Shown here piece after piece: positions 36,739-46,930 of a stretch of 64,000 nucleotides of DNA (its first letter is position 1; every line of letters begins with the position of its first letter). The DNA comes from JADFGZ01 sp965222345 (lineage in GTDB: Bacteria; Acidobacteriota; Terriglobia; 2-12-FULL-54-10). The stretch is taken from positions 5,443 through 69,442 of the forward strand of contig CBDCTS010000009.1 in NCBI GenBank assembly GCA_965222345.1, in the 5' to 3' direction. The notes under the pieces are model-generated. The model did no database searches. It had not been told where the DNA came from and saw nothing but the letters and a program-made list of their open reading frames with translations. Made by a program: the position numbers and the translations under genes.

Positions 36739-38553
36739 ATGAAAAGACCAAAAACCATTTCGATCTTACTGCTTGTATTGGCAATCGGGCTTTGGCCCGC
36801 ACAGGTTGCCGTTGGCCAGGCTCCGAGCCGGCAAGCCTTAGAACAATTGGCGGTCTACCCCAGTCTGATTGTTTATAACGCCAAGGTCTACACAATGGAC
36901 GAGAACCTTTCTTCGCACCAAGCAATGGCGATCCGCGGAACCCGCATTTGGCAACTGGGAACCAATGACGCCATTCGGCGGTTGGCCGGTCCACAAACCA
37001 AGTTGATCGATGCAAAGGGCAGGGCGGTGCTCCCCGGCCTGATTGATGCCCACACCCATCCTCACCTTTGGGGGATGATGCATCTGGGATTCAAATATGA
37101 TCCGCAATTGCAATGGCTCTACGTTGAGGGGAGGAATCTGGAGGAAGTGAAGAGCAGGTTTGGCGAGTCAATCAGTAGGCGAATTCAGCAGGCAGGGCCC
37201 GACAAGTGGGTGATCACATCGATCTCTCCCGCTTTCCGGCAGGCCATTGGGGAAGGAGGCATTACCCGGGCTGAGTTGGACCAGATAGCTCCTGATACTC
37301 CACTAGCGGTTATGACAGGAATCGTAGGCAATACGGTCACCAACACAAAGGCCAAGCAGGAAATGGAACGAGTTCTGGGGACGGAGGTAGACAACCTTCG
37401 GATCTGGTATCTCGTGACGTACGACCTCATCCTGAAAGGGAAAACAGAGCAAGTGGCCAGTTTAGTTTCCGAAGAGATGGCGGAAAACCTGCCTCTTGGT
37501 GTAACCACGGTTATGTCACACATTGAAAGCCCTCATGTTTTGAGTTCCGTGAACTACCTGGATCGGCAGGGGAAGATGCCGGTTCGTTGGGCCTGGGTCC
37601 ATCGTATTGGGTATTCTCTCGCGAAGGACCCTGCGGAGTTCTATTCGCTGCTGGGAGACTTTGTGGGCCAAGGCAGCGAATATTTTTGGAATATTGGCGT
37701 CGGACAGGAGGGTTGGGCAAACGCTGCCTGTACCACCGCCGTTCCCCGAACCGAAGAGGCCCGCAAAGCGCAGAGGGCAAGCGCGCAAGGCTGCGAAATC
37801 ACTCCCGGAACCCGTGGGTATGACGGTCATTTAGCGGCTGCTCGCCAAGGGATACGGCTGGCGAATTTGCATTTGTATACGGACAAAGCTCTCAATGCCG
37901 CTGTGGAGATTGCCGATAAGGTAATCCAAGAGGGCATCATGACCTTGGAGGAGATAAAACAACAGGGGTGGGGATTCGATCATGGCACATTCCTCCAACC
38001 AGAACTGGCAAAGACATTTGCCAAGTACGGATTCTGGATGGCTTTCCAGGCACGGTCGCTCACGAACGAGGAAACAGTAATGCAAAACTACGGACCGGAA
38101 TACATTCCATGGGTGCTGCCTGTGAAAGCTTTTGCAGATGCCGGCGCGCGGTTCACGCTGAATACGGATTCGCATCTCGTACTGGGCCAATCCCATGAGG
38201 AGATGATGCAGGAAAAAATGATCGGCAAGGCTCTGTGGGGAACTTGGCCGGAGGAATGGCGCGACACCATTTGGCCGTGGCTGGGAGTTTGGGTGACCCG
38301 GGAAATTAACGGGAAAGTTTACAGTCCCCAAAACAAATTGGACCGGACCACGGTAATGAAAGCCTGGACCAATTGGCCCGCGGAATTCTTGCTCCGGCCG
38401 AACGATCTGGGGTCGCTCGAACCTGGAAAACTGGCAGACTTCATCGTGATCGATAAGGACTATTTCTCAGTGCCGGAAACGGAAATCAACAACCTCAAGA
38501 CATTGATGACAGCCGTAGGTGGAGAGGTCAGATTCCGGGCTCCTGAATTCTGA
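36739..38553 (+). CDS. secreted amidohydrolase (paralog array member, intact)
   Basis: The 604-residue product begins with a signal peptide (ISILLLVLAIGLWPAQVAVG). It has the metal motif IDAHTHPHLWG, a WGFDHGTFLQPELAKTFAKY segment, LNTDSHLVLG in place of the usual SSDAHVG, and the end LEPGKLADFIVIDKDYFSVP. It starts 10 nt after the preceding paralog. The metal Asp is retained as TDSH. The substitutions around the active site suggest a different substrate from its neighbours. Confidence 0.85.
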   Translation: MKRPKTISILLLVLAIGLWPAQVAVGQAPSRQALEQLAVYPSLIVYNAKVYTMDENLSSHQAMAIRGTRIWQLGTNDAIRRLAGPQTKLIDAKGRAVLPGLIDAHTHPHLWGMMHLGFKYDPQLQWLYVEGRNLEEVKSRFGESISRRIQQAGPDKWVITSISPAFRQAIGEGGITRAELDQIAPDTPLAVMTGIVGNTVTNTKAKQEMERVLGTEVDNLRIWYLVTYDLILKGKTEQVASLVSEEMAENLPLGVTTVMSHIESPHVLSSVNYLDRQGKMPVRWAWVHRIGYSLAKDPAEFYSLLGDFVGQGSEYFWNIGVGQEGWANAACTTAVPRTEEARKAQRASAQGCEITPGTRGYDGHLAAARQGIRLANLHLYTDKALNAAVEIADKVIQEGIMTLEEIKQQGWGFDHGTFLQPELAKTFAKYGFWMAFQARSLTNEETVMQNYGPEYIPWVLPVKAFADAGARFTLNTDSHLVLGQSHEEMMQEKMIGKALWGTWPEEWRDTIWPWLGVWVTREINGKVYSPQNKLDRTTVMKAWTNWPAEFLLRPNDLGSLEPGKLADFIVIDKDYFSVPETEINNLKTLMTAVGGEVRFRAPEF

Positions 38554-38793
38554 ATCCAGTTGTATGGAAGAACCGGCGATAAGCACAACAACGGGACATG
38601 TTTCGGATAGCTGTCATCGGTCCCACTGGGATTTCTTCCCGCCGGCACAGCGCCGGAGGCGCGAAAGAACATTGACCAGACCGATCTTTTGTACCAATCC
38701 TAGAGAGTGATTAGATGAAGGCGTTGGCTTCTTGAAACCGAGTAGACTAGGTCGTGATGGAACGACCCAGTCTCGGAAGTAAGGAGCTGAGCG

Positions 38794-39010
38794 ATGCACC
38801 TAATCGGATGCGATTTTCACACACGTTTTCAGCAGATAGCAATGGTTGATTCTGTGACGGGCGAAATATTGAATCGTCGATTGGAGCATGGGACTGGTAA
38901 AGCACAGCAGTTATATAAAGCACTTCCGGCTCCGGCGCGCATCAGGATGGAAGCCACCGGCTAAACCAACTGGTTTGAGCGGATGCTCGCCGAGCAGACA
39001 GGCGTCTTCC
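38794..39010 (+). pseudogene. IS110-family transposase, 5' remnant
   Basis: From ATG 38794 the frame encodes MHLIGCDFHTRFQQIAMVD, the DEDD-type N-terminus of IS110 transposases. It continues with EHGTGKAQQLYKALPAP and RIRMEATG. A TAA at 38962-38964 interrupts it, after which the same frame still reads TNWFERMLAEQ. Homology then ends at about 39010. Full IS110 transposases are about 340-400 residues, so most of the gene is gone. Confidence 0.7.
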
Positions 39011-39859
39011 ATGGTTTTCTCCCAACTCCTTCCTTTCGTTGCTATTACACGGTTTGGGGGCGTCTGCTTTCGCTCGCAACGCCTACGCCTAGCCCGCTTG
39101 ATGCGCGAGTTTTCTGACGGTTTCTTGACGGTGGTTGCTGTCACGACCATGCGCTACGGGCTGCGCAGCACATTTTCGAGCGCGATCCAGTCGTTGCGAT
39201 AGCAGCGCTTGATGGCCTCCACCTGCTCCCGCAGTTCGCTCCCCGTTCCTCCTTTGATCCACTCCGTCGCGGTTGGAATCCCGAGTTGGACGAGCCGGTC
39301 CTGAAGTGCTGCATCGAGCCGGCAGGCCGCTCTGTCTTCACCGGAAGCCACTTCCCAGCCCAGTCCTGGAGCTGCTCCTGATGCTCGACCAAGTTCTTGC
39401 CGGCAATGAAGATCAGCTTGCACCGTTTTCCTTGGCGGCACCACATCACCCTCTTCGATCAGGTGGGGTTCCTATATGGCCTACTGACAACGGCGGGCTT
39501 TGCTCACCTCAAGAATCAGCCTGATCTACTGGCTGAACTCCTGGAGGATAGGTCGTCCTACGGCGAAACCTTCTTCGTACCCGTTCGTGCTCGCTGGCAT
39601 GAGACATGGCGAGATGAGAGCGGCGACTTGGTCCAGGCGCTCAAGGACCTGAAGTTCGACATCGGTAACATGCTGAAAAAGGCCATTACCGCAGTCGAGG
39701 ACGAATCAAGCTCACTCTAAGCCACCTACAGTTTCTGGCCCCTCGATCTTCGCAAGGACTTCTTCTAGGCCACATACGAGCCTATCGCAGATTTCCGAAT
39801 CTTAGTCCTCGGTCATCATAATTGCTCGATTGACTTGGGGACTGCTCCTCCGCAGCACT
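39011..39859. other. degraded coding remnants in an insertion-rich region
   Basis: Two stretches look like decayed coding DNA. On the minus strand, about 39154-39449, one frame reads KLIFIAGKNLVEHQEQLQDW and a neighbouring frame reads TATEWIKGGTGSELREQVEA, as if a gene had been frameshifted near 39310. On the plus strand, 39440-39720, a frame reads HITLFDQVGFLYGLLTTAGF and ends in AITAVEDESSSL. I do not recognise either. The rest shows nothing. Confidence 0.3.
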
Positions 39860-41107
39860 ATGTGGAGCATGAAATGTCCTCACAAGTCCGTCCACTGCCT
39901 CAACGAGTACGAGCTGATCCGCAAGTACCGTTGCGGCACTTGCAGCGGCGTCATGATGTGCGCATGCGACCGCGAGACTGGTGAACGCTTCCTTGCCCAC
40001 CATCTACGGGAAGGGTGTGTGCTGGAGACTCAGGAGCGGATACCCGTCACCCTCGGGTTCGTCGACAACACTTGCCGCGAGTGCCGTGGGCTGCCAGTCG
40101 AAGCGCACCCGTGTGCAGCCATACCTGGCCGAACGAGCAAGATCAAACGCTACTACTGGCGCGAGTTGCAGTTCGGGGTGTTCAGACGGTTCGCGGATCG
40201 CGCAGAGGCCGCGGGCCTGGACAAGGGTGCTCTTCGGACCGACGAAGCCAAGGCGCTTAGGAGAGAAGTGGAGCGCGAAGTGCTCCACGAGACAAAGCAA
40301 CTACACGCGAGCAACCCTAAGTACGACTTCAAGGAGACTTCGCAGGCCGAGTTCTTAGCACAACACGACGTAGAGGAAGTCCGCCTCGATGCCACCTTTG
40401 CACCCAAGACCGAAGGGAAGGGCATCGGCATCATGGACGGGACTGAGATTGTGGTCGCAAAGGAGTTTGCAGCCCGTCACTTCCAGCGTGCGGGTTGGTC
40501 CGTCTTGTTTAGTGAGAGCCGCCCATTCCATGTCCTGTTCGGCGTCTACCTGTGGCTCCTCATCCAGGATGGTGCGGACCCGCTCTGTGAAATGTGCGGA
40601 TTTGCTGCGAAGATGGATTATCCTTTGCTGTCTCTCGCGGAGGGTGAGCAGTTCTTGATGTTGCAGCCCGATGACTTTGGCACCACCGGCTATGCCGAAC
40701 GCAGGGCAGAGGCAATTGGCGAACACTTCGAGAGCATGCTCCCACCGGATCGGGGTGAGTTACTTTGGCTTTTCGACTACTGGATCGAAGGCAGCGCACC
40801 GCTTCGAGATTACCTCTGGGCGCACGATCCTTTCGCCGTGAAGAAGGCGCGCACCATTGTCGAGGTGCTTACCCCAGAGGCCGTTCTCCGCATCCTGCGA
40901 TACCTCGTTGGCAACTACTGGGGGAGGTACCTCGGCTGGCCTGACCTGCTTGTCTACATGGAGGACGATTTCTTCTTCGCGGAAATCAAGGCCTCCAAGG
41001 ACAAGCTCAGCGCGGAGCAGAAGCGATGGATCGTGGACAGCTCCTCCGAGTTGGATCTGCCGTTCAAGCTGGTCCAGATCCACCGCAGCGCAACTGCAAC
41101 GGGATAG
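39860..41107 (+). CDS. Cys-rich protein with a C-terminal VRR-NUC nuclease domain
   Basis: The product is about 415 residues. The N-terminal 90 residues contain many Cys and His in pairs (CPHKSVHC, CGTCSGVMMCAC, HHLREGC, CRECRG), suggesting zinc binding. The middle is helical and has no family I can name. The last 60 residues match VRR-NUC: GWPDLLVYMEDDFFFAEIKA, then KDKLSAEQKRWIVDS, with the Asp and the E-x-K metal-site residues and the Gln after. VRR-NUC domains act as structure-specific nucleases in repair, phages and restriction. The start is unclear: ATG 39860, ATG 39869 or TTG 39830. Insertion elements surround it, and its base composition suggests transfer. Confidence 0.6.
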   Translation: MWSMKCPHKSVHCLNEYELIRKYRCGTCSGVMMCACDRETGERFLAHHLREGCVLETQERIPVTLGFVDNTCRECRGLPVEAHPCAAIPGRTSKIKRYYWRELQFGVFRRFADRAEAAGLDKGALRTDEAKALRREVEREVLHETKQLHASNPKYDFKETSQAEFLAQHDVEEVRLDATFAPKTEGKGIGIMDGTEIVVAKEFAARHFQRAGWSVLFSESRPFHVLFGVYLWLLIQDGADPLCEMCGFAAKMDYPLLSLAEGEQFLMLQPDDFGTTGYAERRAEAIGEHFESMLPPDRGELLWLFDYWIEGSAPLRDYLWAHDPFAVKKARTIVEVLTPEAVLRILRYLVGNYWGRYLGWPDLLVYMEDDFFFAEIKASKDKLSAEQKRWIVDSSSELDLPFKLVQIHRSATATG

Positions 41108-41290
41108 CCGCATCGTCTCGAAAGGAAAGCTCGACAATACTTAACTACAGGAGCTGGTTGAGCTTTGTAAACTTGGCAGGGTAGCGGCGGGAAATGGGCT
41201 GAAGCCTTTGATGGGTTCCCAGAAACCTGAACCAGCGCGGAAGCGAGTTTTGCGGCAAAATCAAAGCCTCCAGAAGGGGGGAGATTTGCC

Positions 41291-41557
41291 GTGAAGAAGA
41301 AGCGATTTTCGGTAGAGCAAATTGTCGGAGTGCTGAAGCAGGCCGAGGTCGGGGTACCGATCGGGGAGTTGGTGCGGCAGGTGGGGATTTCCGAGCAGAC
41401 ATTCTACCGCTGGAAGAAGCGGTACGCGAAGCTGGAGATTGACCAGGTCCGGCAGCTGAAGCAGTTGCAGGAGGAAAACCAGCGGCTGCAGCGGCTGGTG
41501 GCGGAGCTGACGCTGGACAAGACCATGCTGCAGGACGTGCTGGCAAAAAAATTCTAA
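41291..41557 (+). CDS. IS3-family transposase OrfA
   Basis: The 88-residue product starts at GTG 41291 behind aaggggggag. The helix-turn-helix FSVEQIVGVLKQAE...VRQVGISEQTFYRWKKRY and a Leu-rich coiled coil follow. The 3' end has the heptamer A AAA AAA at 41545-41551 in the frame needed for -1 slippage, so an OrfAB fusion running to 42420 is expected. Confidence 0.85.
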   Translation: MKKKRFSVEQIVGVLKQAEVGVPIGELVRQVGISEQTFYRWKKRYAKLEIDQVRQLKQLQEENQRLQRLVAELTLDKTMLQDVLAKKF

Positions 41558-41577
41558 AGCCTCCGCGACGCCGTCAG

Positions 41578-42420
41578 GTGGTGGGATACCTGCGTGGAGG
41601 CTACAAGGTGAGCGAGCGGCGCGCCTGTGTCGTGATTCGGTTGAACCGAGGGACATACCGATATCACAGCCACCAGGATCCACGCACGGAGCTGCGGATG
41701 AGGATGCGGGAGATCGCCGCGGTGCGGGTGCGCTACGGATGTCGCAAGATACTGGTGCTGCTGCAGCGGGAAGGCTGGCCGGTGGGCCAGTCGCTGGTGA
41801 TGCGATTGTATCGGGAAGAAGGGCTGACGCTGCGGCGGACGGTGCCGAGGAAGCGCAGAGTGGCCGTGGAGCGGCGGGAAAGGATCAAGCCGGCCGGGCC
41901 GAACCAGGTCTGGAGTCTGGACTTGGTGTCCGATCAACTGGCGGACGGGAGACGGTTTCCAGCGCTGACGGTGGTGGATGTGTACACGCGGGAAAGCCTG
42001 GCCATCGCGGCTGGACAGAACCTGAGAGGGGAAGACGTGGTGCAGGTGCTACAGAGGGTCCAGCAAGAGCGCGGCGGGCCGCAGAGGCTGTTGTGTGATA
42101 ATGGCAGCGAATTTTGCAGTCAGGTGGTGGACCTGTGGGCATATCAGAATGAGGTGAAGATCGACTTCTCGCGGCCAGGCAAGCCGACCGACAACGGGCA
42201 TATCGAATCGTTCAACGGGACGTTCCGGGACGAATGTCTGAACACGCATTGGTTCACAACGCTGGCCGAAGCCAGGCAGATCATCGAGGCTTGGCGGAGG
42301 GAGTACAATGAGAGTCGGCCTCACAGAGCCCTGGGGGAGCGGACGCCGCACGAGCTCGCCTTTCGGATCGCAGCTAGCTGCGATCCGAAAGGCATGCAAA
42401 GCCCGCAAGACTCACCCTGA
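41578..42420 (+). CDS. IS3-family transposase OrfB (DDE integrase)
   Basis: The 280-residue frame lies at -1 relative to OrfA and is open back to the slippery heptamer at 41545. The DDE residues are visible in QVWSLDLVSDQL, LCDNGSEFCSQ and DNGHIESFNGTFRDECLN, the last being the IS3 signature. The GTG at 41578 is only the first start codon in the frame. The product is normally made as the OrfAB fusion. It appears intact and may be active. Confidence 0.85.
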   Translation: MVGYLRGGYKVSERRACVVIRLNRGTYRYHSHQDPRTELRMRMREIAAVRVRYGCRKILVLLQREGWPVGQSLVMRLYREEGLTLRRTVPRKRRVAVERRERIKPAGPNQVWSLDLVSDQLADGRRFPALTVVDVYTRESLAIAAGQNLRGEDVVQVLQRVQQERGGPQRLLCDNGSEFCSQVVDLWAYQNEVKIDFSRPGKPTDNGHIESFNGTFRDECLNTHWFTTLAEARQIIEAWRREYNESRPHRALGERTPHELAFRIAASCDPKGMQSPQDSP

Positions 42421-42496
42421 GCTTGGTACAGAATTCCGGGACCCCTCATTCGTCAGATTCTCTCTCACTTCACTTGGTACAAAATCTCGGCCCGGT

Positions 42497-42782
42497 CACC
42501 TGGGGGATAGCGGAATCATTTTCTTGGGTGCCTTTGCAGCCTAGGCTATCCCAACGGAAGTGATAGACCATCGGTCCGCCCCAGCATGCTAGCAAATAAA
42601 CGTCTCGTCAGATGGCTCTCTGCCAGCAATAGCCAATAGTAGCGGGCATGCTTAATTAGATGTCCTCCGGTTTTGACCAATCGCTACTGTAATCTCGTTA
42701 GGGACCAGTTCCCGATTCTCTGTGGCAGCACCAGCCGCCGCCATAGATTTCCCAGATTGTAGGCAATGTTGGTCGCTGTGAA
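42497..42782 (-). pseudogene. IS1380-family remnant (3' end, inverted)
   Basis: Read on the minus strand, this piece aligns with the last 85 or so codons of the IS1380 transposase and the start of its non-coding tail. Examples are the sequence for YNLGNLWRRLVLPQ and the run ending in LPSG. It carries several substitutions and an in-frame disruption. The right end is missing. It abuts the truncated beta-propeller gene at 42789. Confidence 0.75.
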
Positions 42783-42788
42783 GTAGGC

Positions 42789-43055
42789 TTACGGTTTTAC
42801 TAAGTTTTCTGGATCGACGTTTCTTTTTGGCCGGAGTTTTTGTGCGTGGCCGTTGAATACTTCCGCTATGTAAAAGTTCCCGTCGCTGTCCACGCTGAAC
42901 TGGTGAGGTCCCCAGAGCGCGCCGGGGAAGATTCCGAATGTTCCCCAGGAGTAGTGAAACTTGTCGTTGAGGTCGTATTTCAGAAGCTTCTGCGTGACTC
43001 CGTCCGACACCCAGATGTGCTGGTCTTGCGAAAGCCGGAGAAAATACGGCGACAT
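42789..43055 (-). pseudogene. C-terminal fragment of an NHL-type beta-propeller protein
   Basis: The 88 residues read HIWVSDGVTQKLLKYDLNDK, then WGPHQFSVDSDGNFYIAEVF and AQKLRPKRN. This is the end of a six-bladed NHL-repeat protein, as in peptidyl-alpha-hydroxyglycine lyase-like proteins. The upstream blades are absent, so the gene is a 3' fragment. It faces away from the TonB-dependent receptor gene. Confidence 0.6.
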
Positions 43056-43383
43056 GATGTTCGGTCACTCCTCCAGGTATTTTCCGTTTTCGTCGTCAAT
43101 TGAACTTTTGAGGGCCGCCTTCGAGATCAACGTGCCCCTGCAAGGATGCTTTTTTTTGGGGGGGTTATCCTTGACTTCTCTATCCTTGCGTGATAGGAAG
43201 CAGACATATAGGTTTCCCAAAGGGAAGTGCAAGGCAAGTCGAAGTTGTGTGATGCTAAACGAAACTCTTTCAACATCTGAGAAACCGGACGGGATAGAGC
43301 GCATTGGTGTGTTGCGGAAAATTAATCCTGCCAACATACAAACTATGGTCGGACCACAAGTTTGGCCTAAGAGGAGATAAGTC
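43056..43383. other. non-coding stretch before the TonB-dependent receptor gene
   Basis: About 328 nt. It should hold the receptor promoter. A ribosome site (gaggagat) lies 7 nt before ATG 43384. A short G-run (ttttttttgggggggg) at about 43150-43165 is notable but has no assigned role. No gene is seen. Confidence 0.35.
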
Positions 43384-46300
43384 ATGACTTCACGAAGGAC
43401 TACCACCAAACCGATCTTTTGGGGGACCTTGCTTTGTTCTTTCCTGTTTGCTATTTCCTGGGCAGGTTATCTCCATGCCCAACTTACCACCGGAGCCATC
43501 TCCGGCACGGTGAAGGATCAAACCGAAGCCGTGTTGCCTGGGGCAGCGGTGATGGTGACCAATGTGGAGACGGGGAGTGTGCGCACATCTGCCGCGGGGA
43601 GCGAGGGAGGATACCGGATTTCTAACCTGCCGCCAGGCAGCTATGAGGTGCAAGCGGAACTCGCCGGATTTCAGACGGGCGTTCGAAGCGGTATCACCCT
43701 GAGCATCGGACGGGAGGCAGTGGTGGACCTCACCCTGCGGGTCGGAGATGTTACGGAGCGGGTGACGGTCACCGGCGAAGCTCCCCTGATTGAAACCACC
43801 ACGGCCACTGTCGGCGGGGTGGTTGATTCACAACAGATGCGGGACATTCCTCTCAACGCGCGCAGCTTTCTCGAGTTGGTCCCCTTGCAAACCAACGCGC
43901 ACTTTGCCGAATCTGGCGCGGTCAGTTCCGCCCATGGATTTGGCAAGAAGCTCTCCATCTCGGGCACGCGTTATGTTTCCAACAGCTTCCTTCTAGACGG
44001 GGCCGATGTCAACGATTTTTTTGGCGCCTCTGGCAGCGCCGCCGGGACGGTGGCGGGGGTTGAAACGGTGCGCGAGTTCGGGTGATTACCAACGCTTACG
44101 ACGCGGAGTATGGGCGCCACGTCGGCGGGGTAATCAGCGCGGTGACCAAATCGGGCACCAATGCGATCCATGGCGCTCTCTTCGAATTCCTCCGCAATGA
44201 CAACCTGGATGCGGCTGAGTGGGAGGATAACCGCACGAGCGCAGGCGTGAAGCCTGAGTTCCGGAGAAACCAGTTTGGCGCTGCGGTCGGAGGGCCGATC
44301 CTGAGGGATAAGACCTTCTTTTTCGGAAGTTTTGAAGGATTGCGAGAGGGGCTCGGTCAGACTAGAACTTTTAACGTCCCGGGGCAGGGTATGCGGATGG
44401 GGATCATCCGAGGGGAATTCATCGGGGTGGACCCGGCGATTCAGCCATATCTGGAACTCTATCCGGCTCCGCAGACACCAGATCGATCCGATGGGAGAGC
44501 CCAGCACTTCAAGGCATTCACTCAAACCACCGACCAGAATTACTGGATGGGCAAGGTCGATCATCGGTTTTCTGACTTCAATTCCATATTTGGCCGAATC
44601 ACCTTCGACGATGCAGATCGGGTGCGGCCTGCAGCGAATGGATTTAACACCACCGAGGTGATAGCCACTTCGAGCCGTTTTGCCACCCTCGAGGGAACAC
44701 ACATCTTTTCACCGCGACTGCTCAGCAGGACCCACTTCTCCTTTAATCGCACCCGTAACGATGCTTTCGACGAAGGTATTGAAGGGTTCACATTCCCACT
44801 GGGGAGGTTCACCTTCGGCAATCAACCGGACATCCCGGGGCGCGTGGGTGTCTCAGGTCTTGTTACCTGGGGCGGAAGGCTGTTCAACCCTAAGAAATTC
44901 ATCCAAAACATCATTCAGTTTAAGGAGGACATCTATTTCACCACCGGCCGGCACTCCTTCAAGTTTGGGGGCATGGTGGAGAGGTTTCAGTTAAATCTCA
45001 AGTCTTCTAGTAGCGGGGGCGGCACCTTTGACTTCGGCGGTTTGGACGACTTCCTGCAGAACGATGTGGCCAGATTTCGCGCCGTCGTACCCGGCTCGGA
45101 TTTCGATCGCGGCTGGAGGCAAAGTCTGCTCGGCTTTTACCTCCACGACGACATTTCCGTGAGCCCAGGATTGACCCTCAATCTCGGACTGCGCTACGAA
45201 TTTATCACGGTGCCTACGGAAGTGAACGGGAAGAGCGCGACCATTCGCGACACCACCGCGCCACACATTCACACGGTCACCCCGGCGACAATGGACATTG
45301 GCGATCCTTACTTATTGAATCCCTCCTTAAAAAACTTTGCCCCGCGGGTGGGTTTCGCCTGGGATATCTTTCAGAGTGGGAAAACCTCTCTCCGAGGTGG
45401 GGTGGGCATCTTCCACGATCAAATCCTGCCTAGTAATTATGTCTTTCCGGGAGTCCGAGCCACGCCTTTCTTTAACGTAGGGGAACTGAGGGGAGGCCCC
45501 GATGTAGAGGTTGATTTTCCCAACGCTTTCGACATCCAACGGGAGCTATTGGCGGGTCGGCCCCAGAACGTTGTGCTTGAATACGATGCATCGCAACCAG
45601 CAGTGATTAAATGGAGCCTGGATCTTCAGCAACAAATCGCTTCCGATACAACGCTGGAAGCGGGTTATTCCGCCACCCGCGGCACTCATTTGCTCCGAGG
45701 GGGGTTGAACGTCAATCTCACTCCCTCGGAATTTCGGGAGCATCCGGATGGGGGTCTCCGACGGTTCATCTTAGTGGGGGAGCCTCAGCCGAATCCTGCC
45801 TTCGGTCGATTCTGGGTCGGCCCCTGGGATGGCACCTCCGATTATCATGCTCTTCGATTGAGCTTGAAAAAGCGGTTCAGCCGGGGCTTCCAATTCCAGA
45901 GCTCTTACACTTTTTCCAGAACTACCGACGACTACTCCATCACTTTGGCAGGTGGCGATTGGGGCGCGGCCGATCGGAACCCCTACGCGAATGAAAAAGA
46001 GCATGGGCTTGCGGCGTTCGATGTCAGGCAAAGTTTTTATACAAACTTCCTGGTTGATCTTCCGGGTGGAAATTTGACCGGGGCGGCAGGCAAGCTCTTT
46101 GGCGGCTGGAGCGTGAGCAATCTCCTGCGTCTGAACAGTGGAAACCCCTTCAACCTCTCAGCAGACCAGCCGAGGCAAGGAAGCTCCCGAATGCAATTTG
46201 TAGGAGGTCCTAGGCTGGACTTGGTCCCCGGAGGCGACCAAAATCCCGTCCGTTCACAGAATCCAGATGAATACTTTGATCCGGCCCAGTTTAGTTTCCC

Positions 46301-46580
46301 GAAATCTTTCTTCCTGGGCAACGTAGGGCGAAATCACATCACCACCCCGGGAATCGCCAACTTCGACTTCACCCTGATGAAGGAAACCCCCCTATGGGGA
46401 GAGAATACCAACCTGCAATTTCGGGCGGAGTTTTTCAATCTCTTCAACCGACCTAATTTCGGAATCCCTGCCCGAAGCCTTTTTGATCGAAGAGGGAACC
46501 GTAGGAGCAACGCCGGAGAAATTACCACCACGAGAACCACTTCGCGCCAGATTCAGTTCGCTCTGAAGCTGGTGTTCTGA
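43384..46580 (+). pseudogene. TonB-dependent receptor with N-terminal carboxypeptidase-regulatory-like domain, 1-nt frameshift
   Basis: The first frame (43384-44085) encodes a signal peptide ending YLHAQ, a regulatory-like domain (GAISGTVKDQTEAVLPGAAV) and the start of the plug (VNDFF...GVETVREFG). It then stops. The second frame continues from 44082 as VITNAYDAEYGRHVGGVISA, with the barrel and a C-terminal aromatic end (FALKLVF). Adding one G to the ggg run at about 44081-44083 restores one protein of about 1065 residues. The architecture matches Oar-like outer-membrane transporters. With the next gene it suggests uptake of a substrate hydrolysed by the amidohydrolase. Confidence 0.85.
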
Positions 46581-46930
46581 CCGAAGAAGCGCTTTTTAAC
46601 AAAACAATAGGGGCTGCGGAGCGACCACTTCTCCCTCAGCCCCACGCATTTCCCAACCAATTCGCTCATCGCGAACGCCTGCCACCACAACCGGCGTTGC
46701 TTCCGGGTGCGCTGTTAACCGTCGAGGACATGTCCTTGCACTGAGATCTTGCGCAGGCTGGAGGGGAGACAAGCCCCGCACAGCAACTCTGAAGAACAGC
46801 CAGAATGAGCCGCGATGCCATCCGAAAGAGGCCGTTGCGATCCGGGCTTGTAGTGACGTGGCAGGGGGCGTATGCTTTTGGGCTAAGGGAAAACTCAAAA
46901 CGGAAATTCCTGCTAAGGAGGCTAAATCCA
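46581..46930. other. intergenic stretch, receptor to amidohydrolase
   Basis: The stretch is 350 nt long. The frame of the next gene is open from 46805, but the signal peptide begins at ATG 46931 behind taaggagg, so I treat the upstream part as leader. An inverted pair (gggctgcgg...ccctcagcccc) near 46611-46640 could form a terminator-like hairpin after the receptor. It is weak. Confidence 0.3.

Larger units (their letters stand above)
41166..42430 (+). mobile_element. IS3-family insertion element
   Basis: The element carries overlapping orfA and orfB in the classic IS3 arrangement. Tentative imperfect ends are TGTAAACTTGGCAGGGT at 41166 and, inverted, TGTACCAAGCTCAGGGT ending at 42430. The predicted length is about 1.27 kb, normal for the family. 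No target duplication was found. The end positions are less certain than the genes. Confidence 0.6.
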
